A stretch of 64,000 nt of DNA. Origin: Neisseria flavescens. GTDB lineage: Bacteria > Pseudomonadota > Gammaproteobacteria > Burkholderiales > Neisseriaceae. The notes beneath the pieces are model-generated. The model saw only the letters and a list, made by a program, of their open reading frames with translations, was not told where the DNA came from and searched no databases. How positions within the stretch are numbered: the stretch's first letter is position 1; the number at the start of each line of letters is the position of its first letter. Position numbers and translations under genes: made by a program. The stretch covers positions 1,178,001-1,242,000 of the forward strand of contig NZ_CP039886.1 of assembly GCF_005221285.1 (NCBI RefSeq). The letters are read 5' to 3'. Positions 44,021 through 52,569 of this stretch are shown piece after piece.

Positions 44021-46060
44021 TTATACGCCCAAATAACCTTCCCTGCTGGAAAGCCATCTTGCCAAATGCGCTTCGACGATTTCAGGGTTTTGTTCAATCA
44101 GCAAAGGGGCGATTTCGCGCGCTTGTTCCAAAAGGTGTAAGTCTTCTTCAAGGTTGGCAAAGCGCAGCATGGGAACGCCGCTTTGACGTGCGCCAAGAAA
44201 TTCACCGGGACCGCGTATGTTGAGGTCTTGACGGGCGATTTCAAAGCCGTCGGTGTGTTCGTAGATGACTTTCAACCGCGCTTTGGCGAGTTCGCTCAAG
44301 GGCTCGGCAAACAGGAGGACGCACACGCTTTCTGCCGCTCCGCGCCCTACCCGACCGCGTAATTGGTGCAGCTGCGCCAAGCCCATGCGCTCGGCGTGTT
44401 CGATGACCATCAGGGCGGCATTGGGCACATCTACGCCGACTTCAATGACGGTGGTGGCGACCAAGACGTTCAGACAGCCTGCCGCAAATTCCGCCATAAC
44501 TTCGGCTTTTTCGGCGGCCTTCATGCGCCCGTGTACCAAGCCGATGTTGAGTTCGGGCAATGCCGCCTGAAGCTGCTCTAGGGTTTCGGTAGCAGTTTGC
44601 AGTTGCAGGGTTTCGCTCTCTTCAATCAGCGGGCAGACCCAGTATGCCTGCTGCCCTTTGCGACAAATATTAAGGACAAAGCCTTCGACTTCGGCGCGGC
44701 GGACGTTGTTGACGAGACGGGTTTTAATCGGCGTACGTCCGGGCGGCAATTCGTCGATGACGGACACGTCCAAGTCGGCGAAGAAACTCATGGCGAGCGT
44801 GCGCGGGATGGGCGTGGCGGACATCATCAGCTGGTGGACGTCGCGCCCTTTGTTTTTAAGGGCAAGGCGTTGGGCAACGCCGAAACGGTGTTGCTCGTCC
44901 ACAATTACCAAACCCAGATTTTGAAACTCGACGTCGTCTGAAAACAGAGCGTGCGTGCCGACGGCGATTTTGACGGTACCGTCGGCGAGTTTGGTTTTGG
45001 CTTCGTCTTTGGCTTTTTTGCGCTGGCTGCCGGAAAGCCAAACAACTTCAAGGCCTAAAGGCTCCAGCCATTGTTTGAACTTAATGAAGTGCTGTTCGGC
45101 AAGGATTTCGGTCGGCGCCATTACAGCCACCTGCGCGCCGGATTCGATAGCCGTCAACGCAGACAAAGCAGCCACAATGGTTTTGCCGCTGCCGACATCG
45201 CCTTGCAGCAGGCGGTGCATGGGGTGGGTTTGCGCCATATCTCGGCAGATTTCAGACACGACCCTTTCTTGCGCATCGGTCAGGGCAAACGGCAAAGCGT
45301 GGCGCAGGGCTTGAGTCAATGTGCCGTCGCCGCCCAATGCCGTGGCCGAGCCGCTGACGCGCTTCTGCCGCGCCAAGCGCATGGAAAGCTGTTGCGCCAA
45401 AAGTTCGTCAAATTTGAGCCGTTGCCATGCGGGCAGCGTGCCGTCTGAAAGTTGATGAATAGTGAAACTCGGCGGCGGCGAATGCAAAAGGCGCAGGCTT
45501 TCGGCAAGGTGCGGCAATTTCAGACGGCCTAATAAAGCATCGGGTAAAGTATCGTGCAACGGCGTAACGTCCAAGGCCGTCTGAATGATGCGGCGCAAAG
45601 TGGGCTGGTTCAAACCGTTTACGGTTGGATAAATCGGTGTGAGGCTTTCTGCCAAACCGCTGCTCTCTGCATCGCGGATTTTAGGGTGAATCATCTCGTC
45701 GCCGTGAAACCCGTGTTTGATTTCGCCCACGGCGCGGATGCGTTTGCCGATCGCCATCTGTTTCTGGTTGCTGGCGTAAAAGTGGATGAAGCGCAGAAAA
45801 AGGACGCTACCGGAACCGTCGGCGATTTGGACAATCAGCTGCTTGCGCGGTTTGAACGTTACTTCCTGATGGATGACTTCGCCCTCGACCTGACACGGCA
45901 CGCCGATTGGCGCATCCTTAATCGGCATGATGTGCGTCTCGTCCTCGTAACGCAACGGCAGGTGCAACACCAAATCCCATGCGGTATGGAGGTTGAGTTT
46001 TTCGAGTTTCTTGGCGGAAACATCGGTAATTTTGAGCTGTTTTTGGGTTTCGGGCGTCAT
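44021..46060 (-). CDS. recG: ATP-dependent DNA helicase RecG
   Basis: 679 aa from the ATG at 46060 (MTPETQKQLKITDVSAKKLE), the usual length; the open frame upstream to 46210 runs through a DUS hairpin. RecG remodels stalled forks and Holliday junctions. Marks: wedge OB domain (about 40-150), Walker A LLQGDVGSGKT near 284, DEQHRFGV (the DExH box) near 384, SATPIPRTLAM near 412, and motif VI QLRGRVGRG near 590. Its upstream side meets IS copy 3 at 46216, so upstream control sequence may be altered. Confidence 0.95.
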   Translation of the reverse strand: MTPETQKQLKITDVSAKKLEKLNLHTAWDLVLHLPLRYEDETHIMPIKDAPIGVPCQVEGEVIHQEVTFKPRKQLIVQIADGSGSVLFLRFIHFYASNQKQMAIGKRIRAVGEIKHGFHGDEMIHPKIRDAESSGLAESLTPIYPTVNGLNQPTLRRIIQTALDVTPLHDTLPDALLGRLKLPHLAESLRLLHSPPPSFTIHQLSDGTLPAWQRLKFDELLAQQLSMRLARQKRVSGSATALGGDGTLTQALRHALPFALTDAQERVVSEICRDMAQTHPMHRLLQGDVGSGKTIVAALSALTAIESGAQVAVMAPTEILAEQHFIKFKQWLEPLGLEVVWLSGSQRKKAKDEAKTKLADGTVKIAVGTHALFSDDVEFQNLGLVIVDEQHRFGVAQRLALKNKGRDVHQLMMSATPIPRTLAMSFFADLDVSVIDELPPGRTPIKTRLVNNVRRAEVEGFVLNICRKGQQAYWVCPLIEESETLQLQTATETLEQLQAALPELNIGLVHGRMKAAEKAEVMAEFAAGCLNVLVATTVIEVGVDVPNAALMVIEHAERMGLAQLHQLRGRVGRGAAESVCVLLFAEPLSELAKARLKVIYEHTDGFEIARQDLNIRGPGEFLGARQSGVPMLRFANLEEDLHLLEQAREIAPLLIEQNPEIVEAHLARWLSSREGYLGV

Positions 46061-46106
46061 CTTAAAAGGCAGCTGATTTAAAGTTTGCTGTATTTTATCC
46101 GAAAAC

Positions 46107-46143
46107 AAAAAGGCCGTCTGAACGCAATGTTTCAGACGGCCTT
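46107..46143. terminator. DUS-pair hairpin upstream of recG
   Basis: AAAAAGGCCGTCTGAA ... TTCAGACGGCCTT, 47 bases before the recG start; probably the terminator of a gene once next to it. Confidence 0.65.
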
Positions 46144-46215
46144 CAAAGCTGAATACTTGAAACAAATTAATATTTGAAAATACGCCGGCTATCGAATCAA
46201 CTTCAGCCATTGTTA

Positions 46216-47033
46216 GAACCTGTATTCACAAAAATGATAAAATATCTTTATGACTGGAAAATCCTACCCGACAGACTTAACAGATGCCCAATGGCAAGCG
46301 ATTGAGCCACATTTTAACCGGCTACGCCACTACAAATGGGATAAACGTGAATTAGTGAATGCCGTTTTGTACATTACCAAAACAGGTTGCCAATGGCGTA
46401 TGCTGCCCAATGATTTTCCACCTTATCCAACCGTATGGAGTTTCTATCGCAGAGCCAACCAATCAGGCTTATGGGATAGGATTCTTTCGGCATTGGTTCA
46501 AAAAAACGTTTAATCCATCAAAAACAAGCAATGCCGACTTATGCCATTATTGATTCACAAAGTGTCAAAACAGCTTCCGGCGCACATGATAAAGGTTTTG
46601 ACGGAGGTAAAAAAATCAAAGGCCGTAAGCGACATATAGCTGTTGATACGTTGGGTAACCTATTGTCTGTTGTGGTTCATGCAGCCAATATTCATGACAC
46701 AAAAGCAGGTATTTTTGCAGCAAAAAAAGCGTTTGAGACCTATCCTGGTTTAAAAGGTTTCTGTGCAGACGCAGGTTATCGGAATACATTTGAGCGCGAA
46801 GTATCGGAGCAATTGGGTTTAACTGTTGAGATTTCAAAGAAAATTCAAGATATTTCTTGGCATATTCTGCCCAAACGTTGGATTGTAGAACGAACGTTTG
46901 CATGGTTAGGTTGGTCTCGACGTTTGGCAAAAGATTTTGAGCAGACGAATTTATCTGCTGAAAATTTTGTCAAACTAGGGTATATTTCACAAATATTAAA
47001 ATTTATCAAATCGTTGTTTGTGAATACAGGTTC
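46216..47033 (+). mobile_element. IS5-family element, IS1301-like, copy 3 (chimeric flanks)
   Basis: 818 bp, perfect ends, same orientation as copies 1 and 2. The flanking triplets differ: TTA on the left (46213-46215) and TAA on the right (47034-47036), unlike copies 1 and 2. The left flank is the recG upstream region, the right flank is the middle of a toxin gene. This points to recombination between IS copies rather than a simple insertion. Confidence 0.92.
46250..46513 (+). CDS. IS transposase OrfA (copy 3)
   Basis: 87 aa, MTGKSYPTDLTDAQWQAIEP onward, with ILSALVQKNV at the end (S for L against the other copies). A7 slip site before the stop. Confidence 0.88.
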   Translation: MTGKSYPTDLTDAQWQAIEPHFNRLRHYKWDKRELVNAVLYITKTGCQWRMLPNDFPPYPTVWSFYRRANQSGLWDRILSALVQKNV

Positions 47034-47064
47034 TAAGAAAACGTTTGCCCGACGGGGCGTTTAG
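46531..47064 (+). CDS. IS transposase OrfB (copy 3), read through the IS end
   Basis: The normal stop TAG is TCG here (KFIKSLFVNTGSK), so the frame leaves the IS and ends 31 bases into the flank, adding 17 residues. The catalytic residues are intact. Whether the longer tail harms transposition is not known. Confidence 0.82.
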   Translation: MPTYAIIDSQSVKTASGAHDKGFDGGKKIKGRKRHIAVDTLGNLLSVVVHAANIHDTKAGIFAAKKAFETYPGLKGFCADAGYRNTFEREVSEQLGLTVEISKKIQDISWHILPKRWIVERTFAWLGWSRRLAKDFEQTNLSAENFVKLGYISQILKFIKSLFVNTGSKKTFARRGV

Positions 47065-47203
47065 AGTAGTTTATGTGGCTAAGTTTGAAAAAGCCGTCTA
47101 TGTATTGCACAGCTTCCAAAAGAAGAGCCAAAAAACCGCTCCGAAAGACATAGCAATCATCAAGGGCCGATATAGGGCATTGGTACAGGAGATAGAAAAA
47201 TGA
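47039..47203 (+). pseudogene. higB: HigB-type toxin, C-terminal part only
   Basis: 54 codons KRLPDGAFRVVYVAKFEKAV, then VLHSFQKKSQKTAPKDI and RYRALVQEIEK, the tail of phage Gp49/HigB toxins (RelE-like ribosome-dependent mRNA cutters). The first half is replaced by IS copy 3. The stop overlaps the antitoxin ATG (ATGA). It is certainly inactive as a toxin. Confidence 0.82.
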
Positions 47204-47517
47204 CATCAAAAACCACGCATATTACACCGGTAGGCGGTAATGTTTTTGCCGATTTGGGTTTTCAGCCTGACGAAGCCGCCAAACTCAAGGCCCATAGCGA
47301 TATGATTATCAGAACCAAGTTACAGCTTGCCGAAAGCGTCAGCGCATGGATAAAAGAGCAGAGCTTGAAACAGGAACAGGCGGCAGAAATCTTTAACACC
47401 AGCCGCCCTCGTGTTTCCGATTTGATAAACGGCAAAATCAGCAAGTTCACGATAGATGCGTTATTAACCATGCTTGCTAAGACCGGCAAAACGGCGGAAC
47501 TGAATATCATCCGCTAA
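47200..47517 (+). CDS. higA: HigA-type antitoxin (XRE domain)
   Basis: 105 aa. Helix-turn-helix of the XRE type in the C-terminal half: LKQEQAAEIFNTSRPRVSDL, INGKISKFTIDALLTMLAKTG. The N-terminal FADLGFQPDEAAKLKAHSDM is the usual opening of phage-borne HigA antitoxins that follow Gp49 toxins. Intact, now without its toxin. Lies at the right end of the tRNA-Leu element. Confidence 0.9.
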   Translation: MTSKTTHITPVGGNVFADLGFQPDEAAKLKAHSDMIIRTKLQLAESVSAWIKEQSLKQEQAAEIFNTSRPRVSDLINGKISKFTIDALLTMLAKTGKTAELNIIR

Positions 47518-47659
47518 TCTGATGGCGAATAGCTAAAGTGGAGTAATGCTTACCCCCTGAAAAATTTTGACTTTGACAAAATGGGGGTGTATTTGGGGGT
47601 ATTTTTCCAAATTCATGAAATTATATGTATAAATATCAATATATTAATTATTTAATTCA

Positions 47660-47678
47660 AGTCTCTCCGTCCGCACCA
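47660..47678 (+). repeat. attR-like copy of the tRNA-Leu 3' end
   Basis: AGTCTCTCCGTCCGCACCA, identical to the last 19 bases of tRNA-Leu at 8028-8046, with no tRNA body in front. Just upstream is GGGGGTGTATTTGGGGGTA, of a kind often seen at the integrated end of tRNA-targeting phages. It defines the right end of the old element. Confidence 0.8.
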
Positions 47679-47689
47679 CACTCAAAATG

Positions 47690-47712
47690 AGCAGCTTTCG
47701 GGCTGCTTTTTT
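47690..47712 (+). terminator. Terminator that once followed tRNA-Leu
   Basis: AGCAGC tttcg GGCTGCT then T run, 11 bases after the att copy. In the ancestral order it would have ended the tRNA-Leu transcript. Confidence 0.75.
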
Positions 47713-47798
47713 TACATCTATTCCACTATACACCCCATTCGAAATCGAAACTGCTTTTACAGACGTTTCCATTGTATCTTTCAGACGGCCTATCATTT

Positions 47799-49139
47799 AT
47801 GTTGAATCCATCGCAAAAACTTGTCGAATTGGTCCGTATCCTTGAAGAACGTGCCTATATTTTTCCGGGAGATCCTGTGCAGGCGACGGAAGCGTTGCGG
47901 CATATTGATGGTGGCAACGAGGAAAAACTGATACGCCGCGCCCAAATTATTGACCGCGACCAGCATTTGAAATATGTGTTGCAACAGGTGGAGACAGGCT
48001 CGTTTTGGCTTTGGATTGTTGCGGCGACGTTGTTGTTTACATTCGGTTTTTCCAGCACTTATCTTTTGATGGACAATCAGGGGCTGAACTTTTTTCTGGT
48101 CTTGGCCGGGATTTTGGGCATGAATACGGTCATGCTGCTGGTGTGGCTGGCGACTTTATTCTTGCGTTTGAAAAATGTGCACTTTATCAGCAGTCCGGCA
48201 ACTTGGTTCCGAGGAAAAGATCCTGTAAATCAGGCAATTTTGCGGCTTTATGTGGATGAATGGCGCAAACCGCAAACGCGTTGGCTGATTGGTGCAACTT
48301 CGCACAGCCTATGGCTTTGCACGCTGTCGGGAATGTTGGTTTCTGTCTTGCTGTTGCTCTTGGTGCGTCAATATACGTTCAACTGGGAAAGTACGCTTTT
48401 AAGCAATACGGCATTGGTGAAAACGGTTGAGGCTTTGTCATGGCTGCCGGAACGTTTGGGCTTTCCTGTTCCCGACAGTCAGGCCGTAATTGCAGGCCGT
48501 CTGAACAATCATATCGAAGATGCACGCGCTTGGGCAGGCTTACTCATCGGCAGCATCATCTGCTATGGCATTCTGCCGCGCTTGCTTGCTTGGCTTGCTT
48601 GCAAGATTACTTTAAAAACCCTTCGCAAACGTTTGGATTTGAATCAGCCCTACTATCAAAACATCCTCCGCGCATGGCAAACGAAAATTGTTGATGCCGA
48701 TGATTTTCAGGAAAACATCGTTCCCGTTTCATCTAAAATTACGCTGAATAATGCGCCCAAATGGGCCGTTACACTGGAAACGGAATGGCCTGAGCCGCTT
48801 TGGTTTTCCGGCGTTTTGGCGCAAGAATGGATAGACAAAGGCGTTGCCGCCGGCAGAAAAGATTTGGAACAATTAGAAGCCGAATTGAAACAAACTCCGG
48901 CACAACTTCTCATCGGCGTACGCACGCAAACTGTTCCCGACCGCGGCATTTTGCGTCAAATCAGCCGTTTGGCCGAAGCTACGGACGGCGGCGTTATCAT
49001 TCAACTTTTGAATCAAGACAGTTTCTCTGAAGATTTGGATACCAAACTGGATTATTGGCGCGATGCACTGGCAGAAAGAAACATTGCCTGGCTGGAGCCG
49101 ACCCGTTTGGCACAAGAAAAACGGCAAAGCTCTATTTGA
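47799..49139 (+). CDS. DUF2868-like inner-membrane protein
   Basis: 446 aa from the ATG at 47799 (MLNPSQKLVELVRILEERAY). Four or more membrane helices: FWLWIVAATLLFTFGFSSTY and FFLVLAGILGMNTVMLLVWL near 70-120, LCTLSGMLVSVLLLLL near 185, LLIGSIICYGILPRLLAWL near 250. A soluble C-terminal half follows. In other proteobacteria this family sits beside a DUF3482 GTPase; none is here. Function unknown. It is the natural downstream neighbour of tRNA-Leu. Confidence 0.78.
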   Translation: MLNPSQKLVELVRILEERAYIFPGDPVQATEALRHIDGGNEEKLIRRAQIIDRDQHLKYVLQQVETGSFWLWIVAATLLFTFGFSSTYLLMDNQGLNFFLVLAGILGMNTVMLLVWLATLFLRLKNVHFISSPATWFRGKDPVNQAILRLYVDEWRKPQTRWLIGATSHSLWLCTLSGMLVSVLLLLLVRQYTFNWESTLLSNTALVKTVEALSWLPERLGFPVPDSQAVIAGRLNNHIEDARAWAGLLIGSIICYGILPRLLAWLACKITLKTLRKRLDLNQPYYQNILRAWQTKIVDADDFQENIVPVSSKITLNNAPKWAVTLETEWPEPLWFSGVLAQEWIDKGVAAGRKDLEQLEAELKQTPAQLLIGVRTQTVPDRGILRQISRLAEATDGGVIIQLLNQDSFSEDLDTKLDYWRDALAERNIAWLEPTRLAQEKRQSSI

Positions 49140-49149
49140 CAGATAAACC

Positions 49150-49191
49150 AAAGGCCGTCTGAAACCTAATGTTTGAGTTTCAGACGGCCTT
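49150..49191 (+). terminator. DUS-pair terminator after the DUF2868-like gene
   Basis: AAAGGCCGTCTGAAAC and GTTTCAGACGGCCTT-like arms with an AT-rich loop. Confidence 0.8.
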
Positions 49192-49246
49192 ATTTATTGT
49201 TGAGGATTCATCTTAATGATGGTCGTGGCGATGCTCTTGATGATGT

Positions 49247-49402
49247 TTAGGCTTGGCTTGCGTGGTGTTTGGCTTTAGGTGCAGTTTTTTTCATTTTTTG
49301 CGGTTTGGCTTTTTTGTGCATAAGCTCTTGTTTCGGATACTTTTCGTGTTTGCCGTGTGCAGAAGCAACTGGAGCCAATACCAAACCGGCAGCTGCAACC
49401 AT
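49247..49402 (-). CDS. Small secreted basic peptide, possibly decayed
   Basis: 51 aa: MVAAAGLVLAPVASA reads as a signal-peptide core and cleavage site, then HGKHEKYPKQELMHKKAKPQ and a Lys/His-rich end. No ribosome-binding site precedes the ATG, and the usual basic N-terminus of a signal peptide is missing. The alternative frame after the stop continues with a His-rich end (KPKHHQEHRHDHH), suggesting a frameshift near 49255. Probably a decaying gene for a small metal-binding or acid-shock-like protein. The rest of 49403-49570 shows nothing clear. Confidence 0.4.
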   Translation of the reverse strand: MVAAAGLVLAPVASAHGKHEKYPKQELMHKKAKPQKMKKTAPKAKHHASQA

Positions 49403-49570
49403 CAAAAGCGATGGACAAATATTAATGGCTTTGACTGTCAGCTACTGTCAGCATTCGGCGAAATCTGTTCAAAATTCGGCAATAGAAGTATGGCAACACG
49501 ATAATGTAGCAAGGTTTTGAAAGTTTACCATCAATTTTGACAAAGCGTCTTTAGACATTTTCCAAACGAC

Positions 49571-49602
49571 AAAAAGCGCGAACCTTTCGATTCGCGCTTT
49601 TT
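49571..49602 (-). terminator. Terminator after dnaK
   Basis: AAAAAGCGCGAA / TTCGCGCTTTTTT around CCTTTCGA; 15 bases beyond the dnaK stop. Confidence 0.88.
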
Positions 49603-49616
49603 TCAGACGGCATCAA

Positions 49617-51545
49617 TTATTTTTTGTCGTCTTTTACTTCTTCAAAGTCGGCATCTACGATGTCGTCGTCTTTCTTAGCAGAAGACTCGGTTTGTGCGCC
49701 CTCGCCTGCTTGTGCTTCGGCTTGCGCTTGAGCGTAAACCATTTCGCCCAATTTTTGGCTGGCTGCACCCAAAGCTTCGGCTTTGGCATCGATAGCTGCT
49801 TTGTCGTCGCCTTTAACCGCTTCTTCGGCTTCTTTCAGCGCGGCTTCGATTTTTTCTTTCTCGGCTGCGTCGAGTTTGTCGCCGTAGTCTGCCAAAGATT
49901 TTTTCACGGAGTGGATCAGGGCTTCGGCTTGGTTGCGGGAAGCGACCAATTCAGTCAGTTTTTTATCTTCCTCGGCATTGGCTTCGGCATCTTTCACCAT
50001 GCGTTCGATTTCTTCTTCGCTCAAACCTGAAGAACCTTGGATGGTGATGTTGGCGGCTTTGCCTGTGCCTTTGTCTTTGGCGGAAACGTGCAGGATACCG
50101 TTGGCGTCGATGTCGAAAGTAACTTCGATTTGCGGCATACCGCGCGGTGCGGGTGCGATGTCGCCCAAGTTGAACTGACCCAAAGATTTGTTGGCAGAAG
50201 CGCGTTCGCGTTCGCCTTGCAGTACGTGGATGGTCACTGCGCTTTGGTTGTCTTCGGCAGTTGAGAACACTTGAGACGCTTTAGTCGGAATAGTAGTGTT
50301 CTTTTGAATCAGCTTGGTCATCACGCCGCCCATGGTTTCGATACCCAAAGACAGAGGGGTTACGTCCAGCAGCAATACGTCGCTGCGGCCGCCGCCCAAT
50401 ACTTCGCCTTGAATCGCTGCACCTACGGCAACGGCTTCATCAGGGTTCACGTCTTTGCGCGGTTCTTTGCCGAAGAAGTCTCTAACGGCTTCTTGTACTT
50501 TCGGCATACGGGACTGACCGCCGACCAAAATCACGTCGTCGATGTCGCCGGTGCTCAAGCCGGCATCTTTCAATGCGGTGCGGCAAGGCTCGATAGAACG
50601 TTGGATCAAATCTTCAACCAAGCTTTCGAATTTGGCACGGGTAATTTTCATTGCCAGGTGTTTCGGGCCGGTTGCATCCATAGTGATGTACGGCAGGTTG
50701 ATTTCGGTTTGCTGACCGCTGGACAATTCGATTTTGGCTTTTTCAGCGGCTTCTTTCAGACGTTGCAAAGCCATTACGTCTTGTTTCAAATCAATGCCTT
50801 GTTCTTTTTTGAACTCGTCAATGATGTAGTCGATCAAGCGTTGGTCGAAGTCTTCGCCGCCCAAGAAGGTATCTCCGTTGGTTGCCAATACTTCGAATTG
50901 TTTGTCGCCGTCGAGGTTGGCGATTTCGATGATGGAAATATCGAAGGTACCGCCGCCCAAGTCATATACGGCTACTTTGCGGTCTTTGTTGTCGCCTTTG
51001 TCCATACCGAATGCCAAAGCGGCTGCGGTCGGTTCGTTGATGATACGTTTTACTTCCAAACCTGCGATGCGGCCTGCATCTTTAGTCGCTTGACGTTGGC
51101 TGTCGTTGAAGTAGGCAGGAACGGTAATCACGGCTTCGGTTACTTTCTCGCCCAAGTAAGCTTCAGCGGCTTCTTTCATTTTGCGCAGGACTTCTGCGGA
51201 AATTTGAGGAGGAGACAGCTCTTTGCCTTGCGCTTTCACCCATGCGTCGCCGTTGTTGGCTTTAATGATTTCGAAAGGCATAGATTCGATGTCGCGTTGA
51301 ACTTCTTTGTCTTCAAATTTATGGCCAATCAAACGTTTGGCGGCGTAAATAGTGTTTTTAGCGTTGGTTACCGCTTGGCGTTTTGCAGGCGCGCCGACAA
51401 GGATTTCGCCGCCGTCCAAATAAGCGATAACGGAAGGAGTGGTGCGTGCACCTTCTGCATTTTCGATCACTTTGGTTTGACCGTTTTCAGAAATGGCCAA
51501 ACAAGAGTTGGTTGTACCTAAGTCAATACCGATTACTTTTGCCAT
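49617..51545 (-). CDS. dnaK: Chaperone DnaK (Hsp70)
   Basis: 642 aa. ATPase domain marks GIDLGTTNSCLAI near 5, VYDLGGGTFDISI near 195 and ILVGGQSRMP near 337; the substrate domain follows, and the C-terminus ends DDDIVDADFEEVKDDKK. It folds and protects proteins with DnaJ and GrpE. A heat-shock promoter lies 70-100 bases upstream. dnaJ is not adjacent; grpE lies upstream on the same strand in its own unit. Confidence 0.97.
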   Translation of the reverse strand: MAKVIGIDLGTTNSCLAISENGQTKVIENAEGARTTPSVIAYLDGGEILVGAPAKRQAVTNAKNTIYAAKRLIGHKFEDKEVQRDIESMPFEIIKANNGDAWVKAQGKELSPPQISAEVLRKMKEAAEAYLGEKVTEAVITVPAYFNDSQRQATKDAGRIAGLEVKRIINEPTAAALAFGMDKGDNKDRKVAVYDLGGGTFDISIIEIANLDGDKQFEVLATNGDTFLGGEDFDQRLIDYIIDEFKKEQGIDLKQDVMALQRLKEAAEKAKIELSSGQQTEINLPYITMDATGPKHLAMKITRAKFESLVEDLIQRSIEPCRTALKDAGLSTGDIDDVILVGGQSRMPKVQEAVRDFFGKEPRKDVNPDEAVAVGAAIQGEVLGGGRSDVLLLDVTPLSLGIETMGGVMTKLIQKNTTIPTKASQVFSTAEDNQSAVTIHVLQGERERASANKSLGQFNLGDIAPAPRGMPQIEVTFDIDANGILHVSAKDKGTGKAANITIQGSSGLSEEEIERMVKDAEANAEEDKKLTELVASRNQAEALIHSVKKSLADYGDKLDAAEKEKIEAALKEAEEAVKGDDKAAIDAKAEALGAASQKLGEMVYAQAQAEAQAGEGAQTESSAKKDDDIVDADFEEVKDDKK

Positions 51546-51613
51546 ATTATGTTGCTCCTAATAAACTTTTCTAAATTAATAATCCTGTGGAACATTTCGT
51601 TCCGATGGCTTGT

Positions 51614-51642
51614 AAATAAGGTTGCTTCATTTTTTTTCAAGG
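51614..51642 (-). promoter_or_regulatory. Sigma-32 (RpoH) promoter of dnaK
   Basis: On the minus strand CCTTGAAA (51642-51635), a 13-base spacer, then CCTTATTT (51621-51614). This fits the heat-shock consensus CTTGAAA-N11-15-CCCCATNT. Confidence 0.75.
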
Positions 51643-51846
51643 CTTAATTTGAATTTTTTTTCAAATTAAATTCAAGTACTTGATTTATTTATCCACAAGC
51701 CGTTTATTCTTTTTTTCAGACGGCCGGTTTTAATTTTCCGATTCCGGTTTATCGGAATGATTTTCCAATAGCGGAACATCGGGCTTTGAAACCGGATAAG
51801 GCCGTCTGAAGATTTTATGCTTGATAAACTTTATCAAGCGGTGCTT
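51643..51846. other. AT-rich spacer between grpE and the dnaK promoter
   Basis: Contains a dyad TTTGAATTTTTTTTCAAATTAAATTCAAG-like stretch near 51650-51675 and single uptake words near 51716 and 51801. No gene seen. Confidence 0.45.
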
Positions 51847-52419
51847 TCAATCTTCTTTTTTCGCCACGACAACCATCGCAGGACGCAGCACGCGGTCGGA
51901 TAATGTGTAGCCTTTTTTCATCACGCTGACGATGGTGTTTGGCTCTTGCTCGCTGACTACCGTCTGCATGGCTTGGTGGTAATGCGGATCAAGTTTCTCG
52001 CCTGCCTGAGGATTGACTTCTTTAATATGGGTGGCATCAAACGCTTTTTGCAACTCGTTCAAAGTCATTTGCACACCCATTTTCAGGGCATCGAAATTAC
52101 CGCTTTGGTCGAGCAGCGCCATTTCAAGGTAGTCTTTAACAGGCAGCATTTCTGCCGCAAATTTTTGTCCGGCGAATTTATGGGTATCGGCAATTTCTTG
52201 CTGATGGCGGCGGCGCAGGTTTTGCTCGTTTGCCAGCCCGCGCAGCTCGCTGTCTTTGAGCTGGCCTTCCAACTCGACAATACGCGCCTGCAGATCTTCG
52301 TAAGTCGGCTCGGCTTGTACTTCGGCTTGTTCGGTTTCAACTGCTTCAGCAGTTTCTACGGCTGCCGCTTCTTCGGCTTCGTTTTGGTGTTGTTCGTTAC
52401 GATCCGTCATTTCTGACAT
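51847..52419 (-). CDS. grpE: Nucleotide exchange factor GrpE
   Basis: 190 aa. An acidic, flexible N-terminus is followed by a long helix (YEDLQARIVELEGQLKDSEL), NLRRRHQQEIADTHKFAGQKFAAEMLPV-type dimer region and the C-terminal beta head with VLRPAMVVVAKKED. It releases ADP from DnaK. The ATG at 52419 has AAGGATGTC in front. Divergent from cysE. Confidence 0.95.
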   Translation of the reverse strand: MSEMTDRNEQHQNEAEEAAAVETAEAVETEQAEVQAEPTYEDLQARIVELEGQLKDSELRGLANEQNLRRRHQQEIADTHKFAGQKFAAEMLPVKDYLEMALLDQSGNFDALKMGVQMTLNELQKAFDATHIKEVNPQAGEKLDPHYHQAMQTVVSEQEPNTIVSVMKKGYTLSDRVLRPAMVVVAKKED

Positions 52420-52450
52420 CCTTTTAGAGTGTTGGCATTCAATGACCCAT

Positions 52451-52478
52451 ATATAAGGCCGTCTGAAAAAACTTCAAG
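52451..52478 (-). promoter_or_regulatory. Sigma-32 promoter of grpE with an uptake word in the spacer
   Basis: Minus strand CTTGAAG (52478-52472), a 13-base spacer, CCTTATAT (52458-52451). The spacer contains TTCAGACGGC, the reverse of the DUS core. Confidence 0.65.
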
Positions 52479-52569
52479 CATTTGAACGTCGATTATCAAA
52501 TGCCTTGTTAAAAGACGTTGGAAAACGGTAAGATAGCCATCTGATTTTATTCTTCAGACGGCCTCGAAT

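Noticed and set aside
44021..46210. Longer RecG starting at 46210
   Set aside because: The extra 50 residues run through a DUS hairpin; the ATG at 46060 gives the family's normal N-terminus.
49253..49504. Plus-strand frame of 83 codons between the DUF2868-like gene and dnaK
   Set aside because: It lies opposite a clear signal-peptide-like minus-strand sequence and has no ribosome-binding site.
50271..51521. 416-codon plus-strand frame opposite dnaK
   Set aside because: A shadow of the highly conserved dnaK codons; no ribosome-binding site or family likeness.
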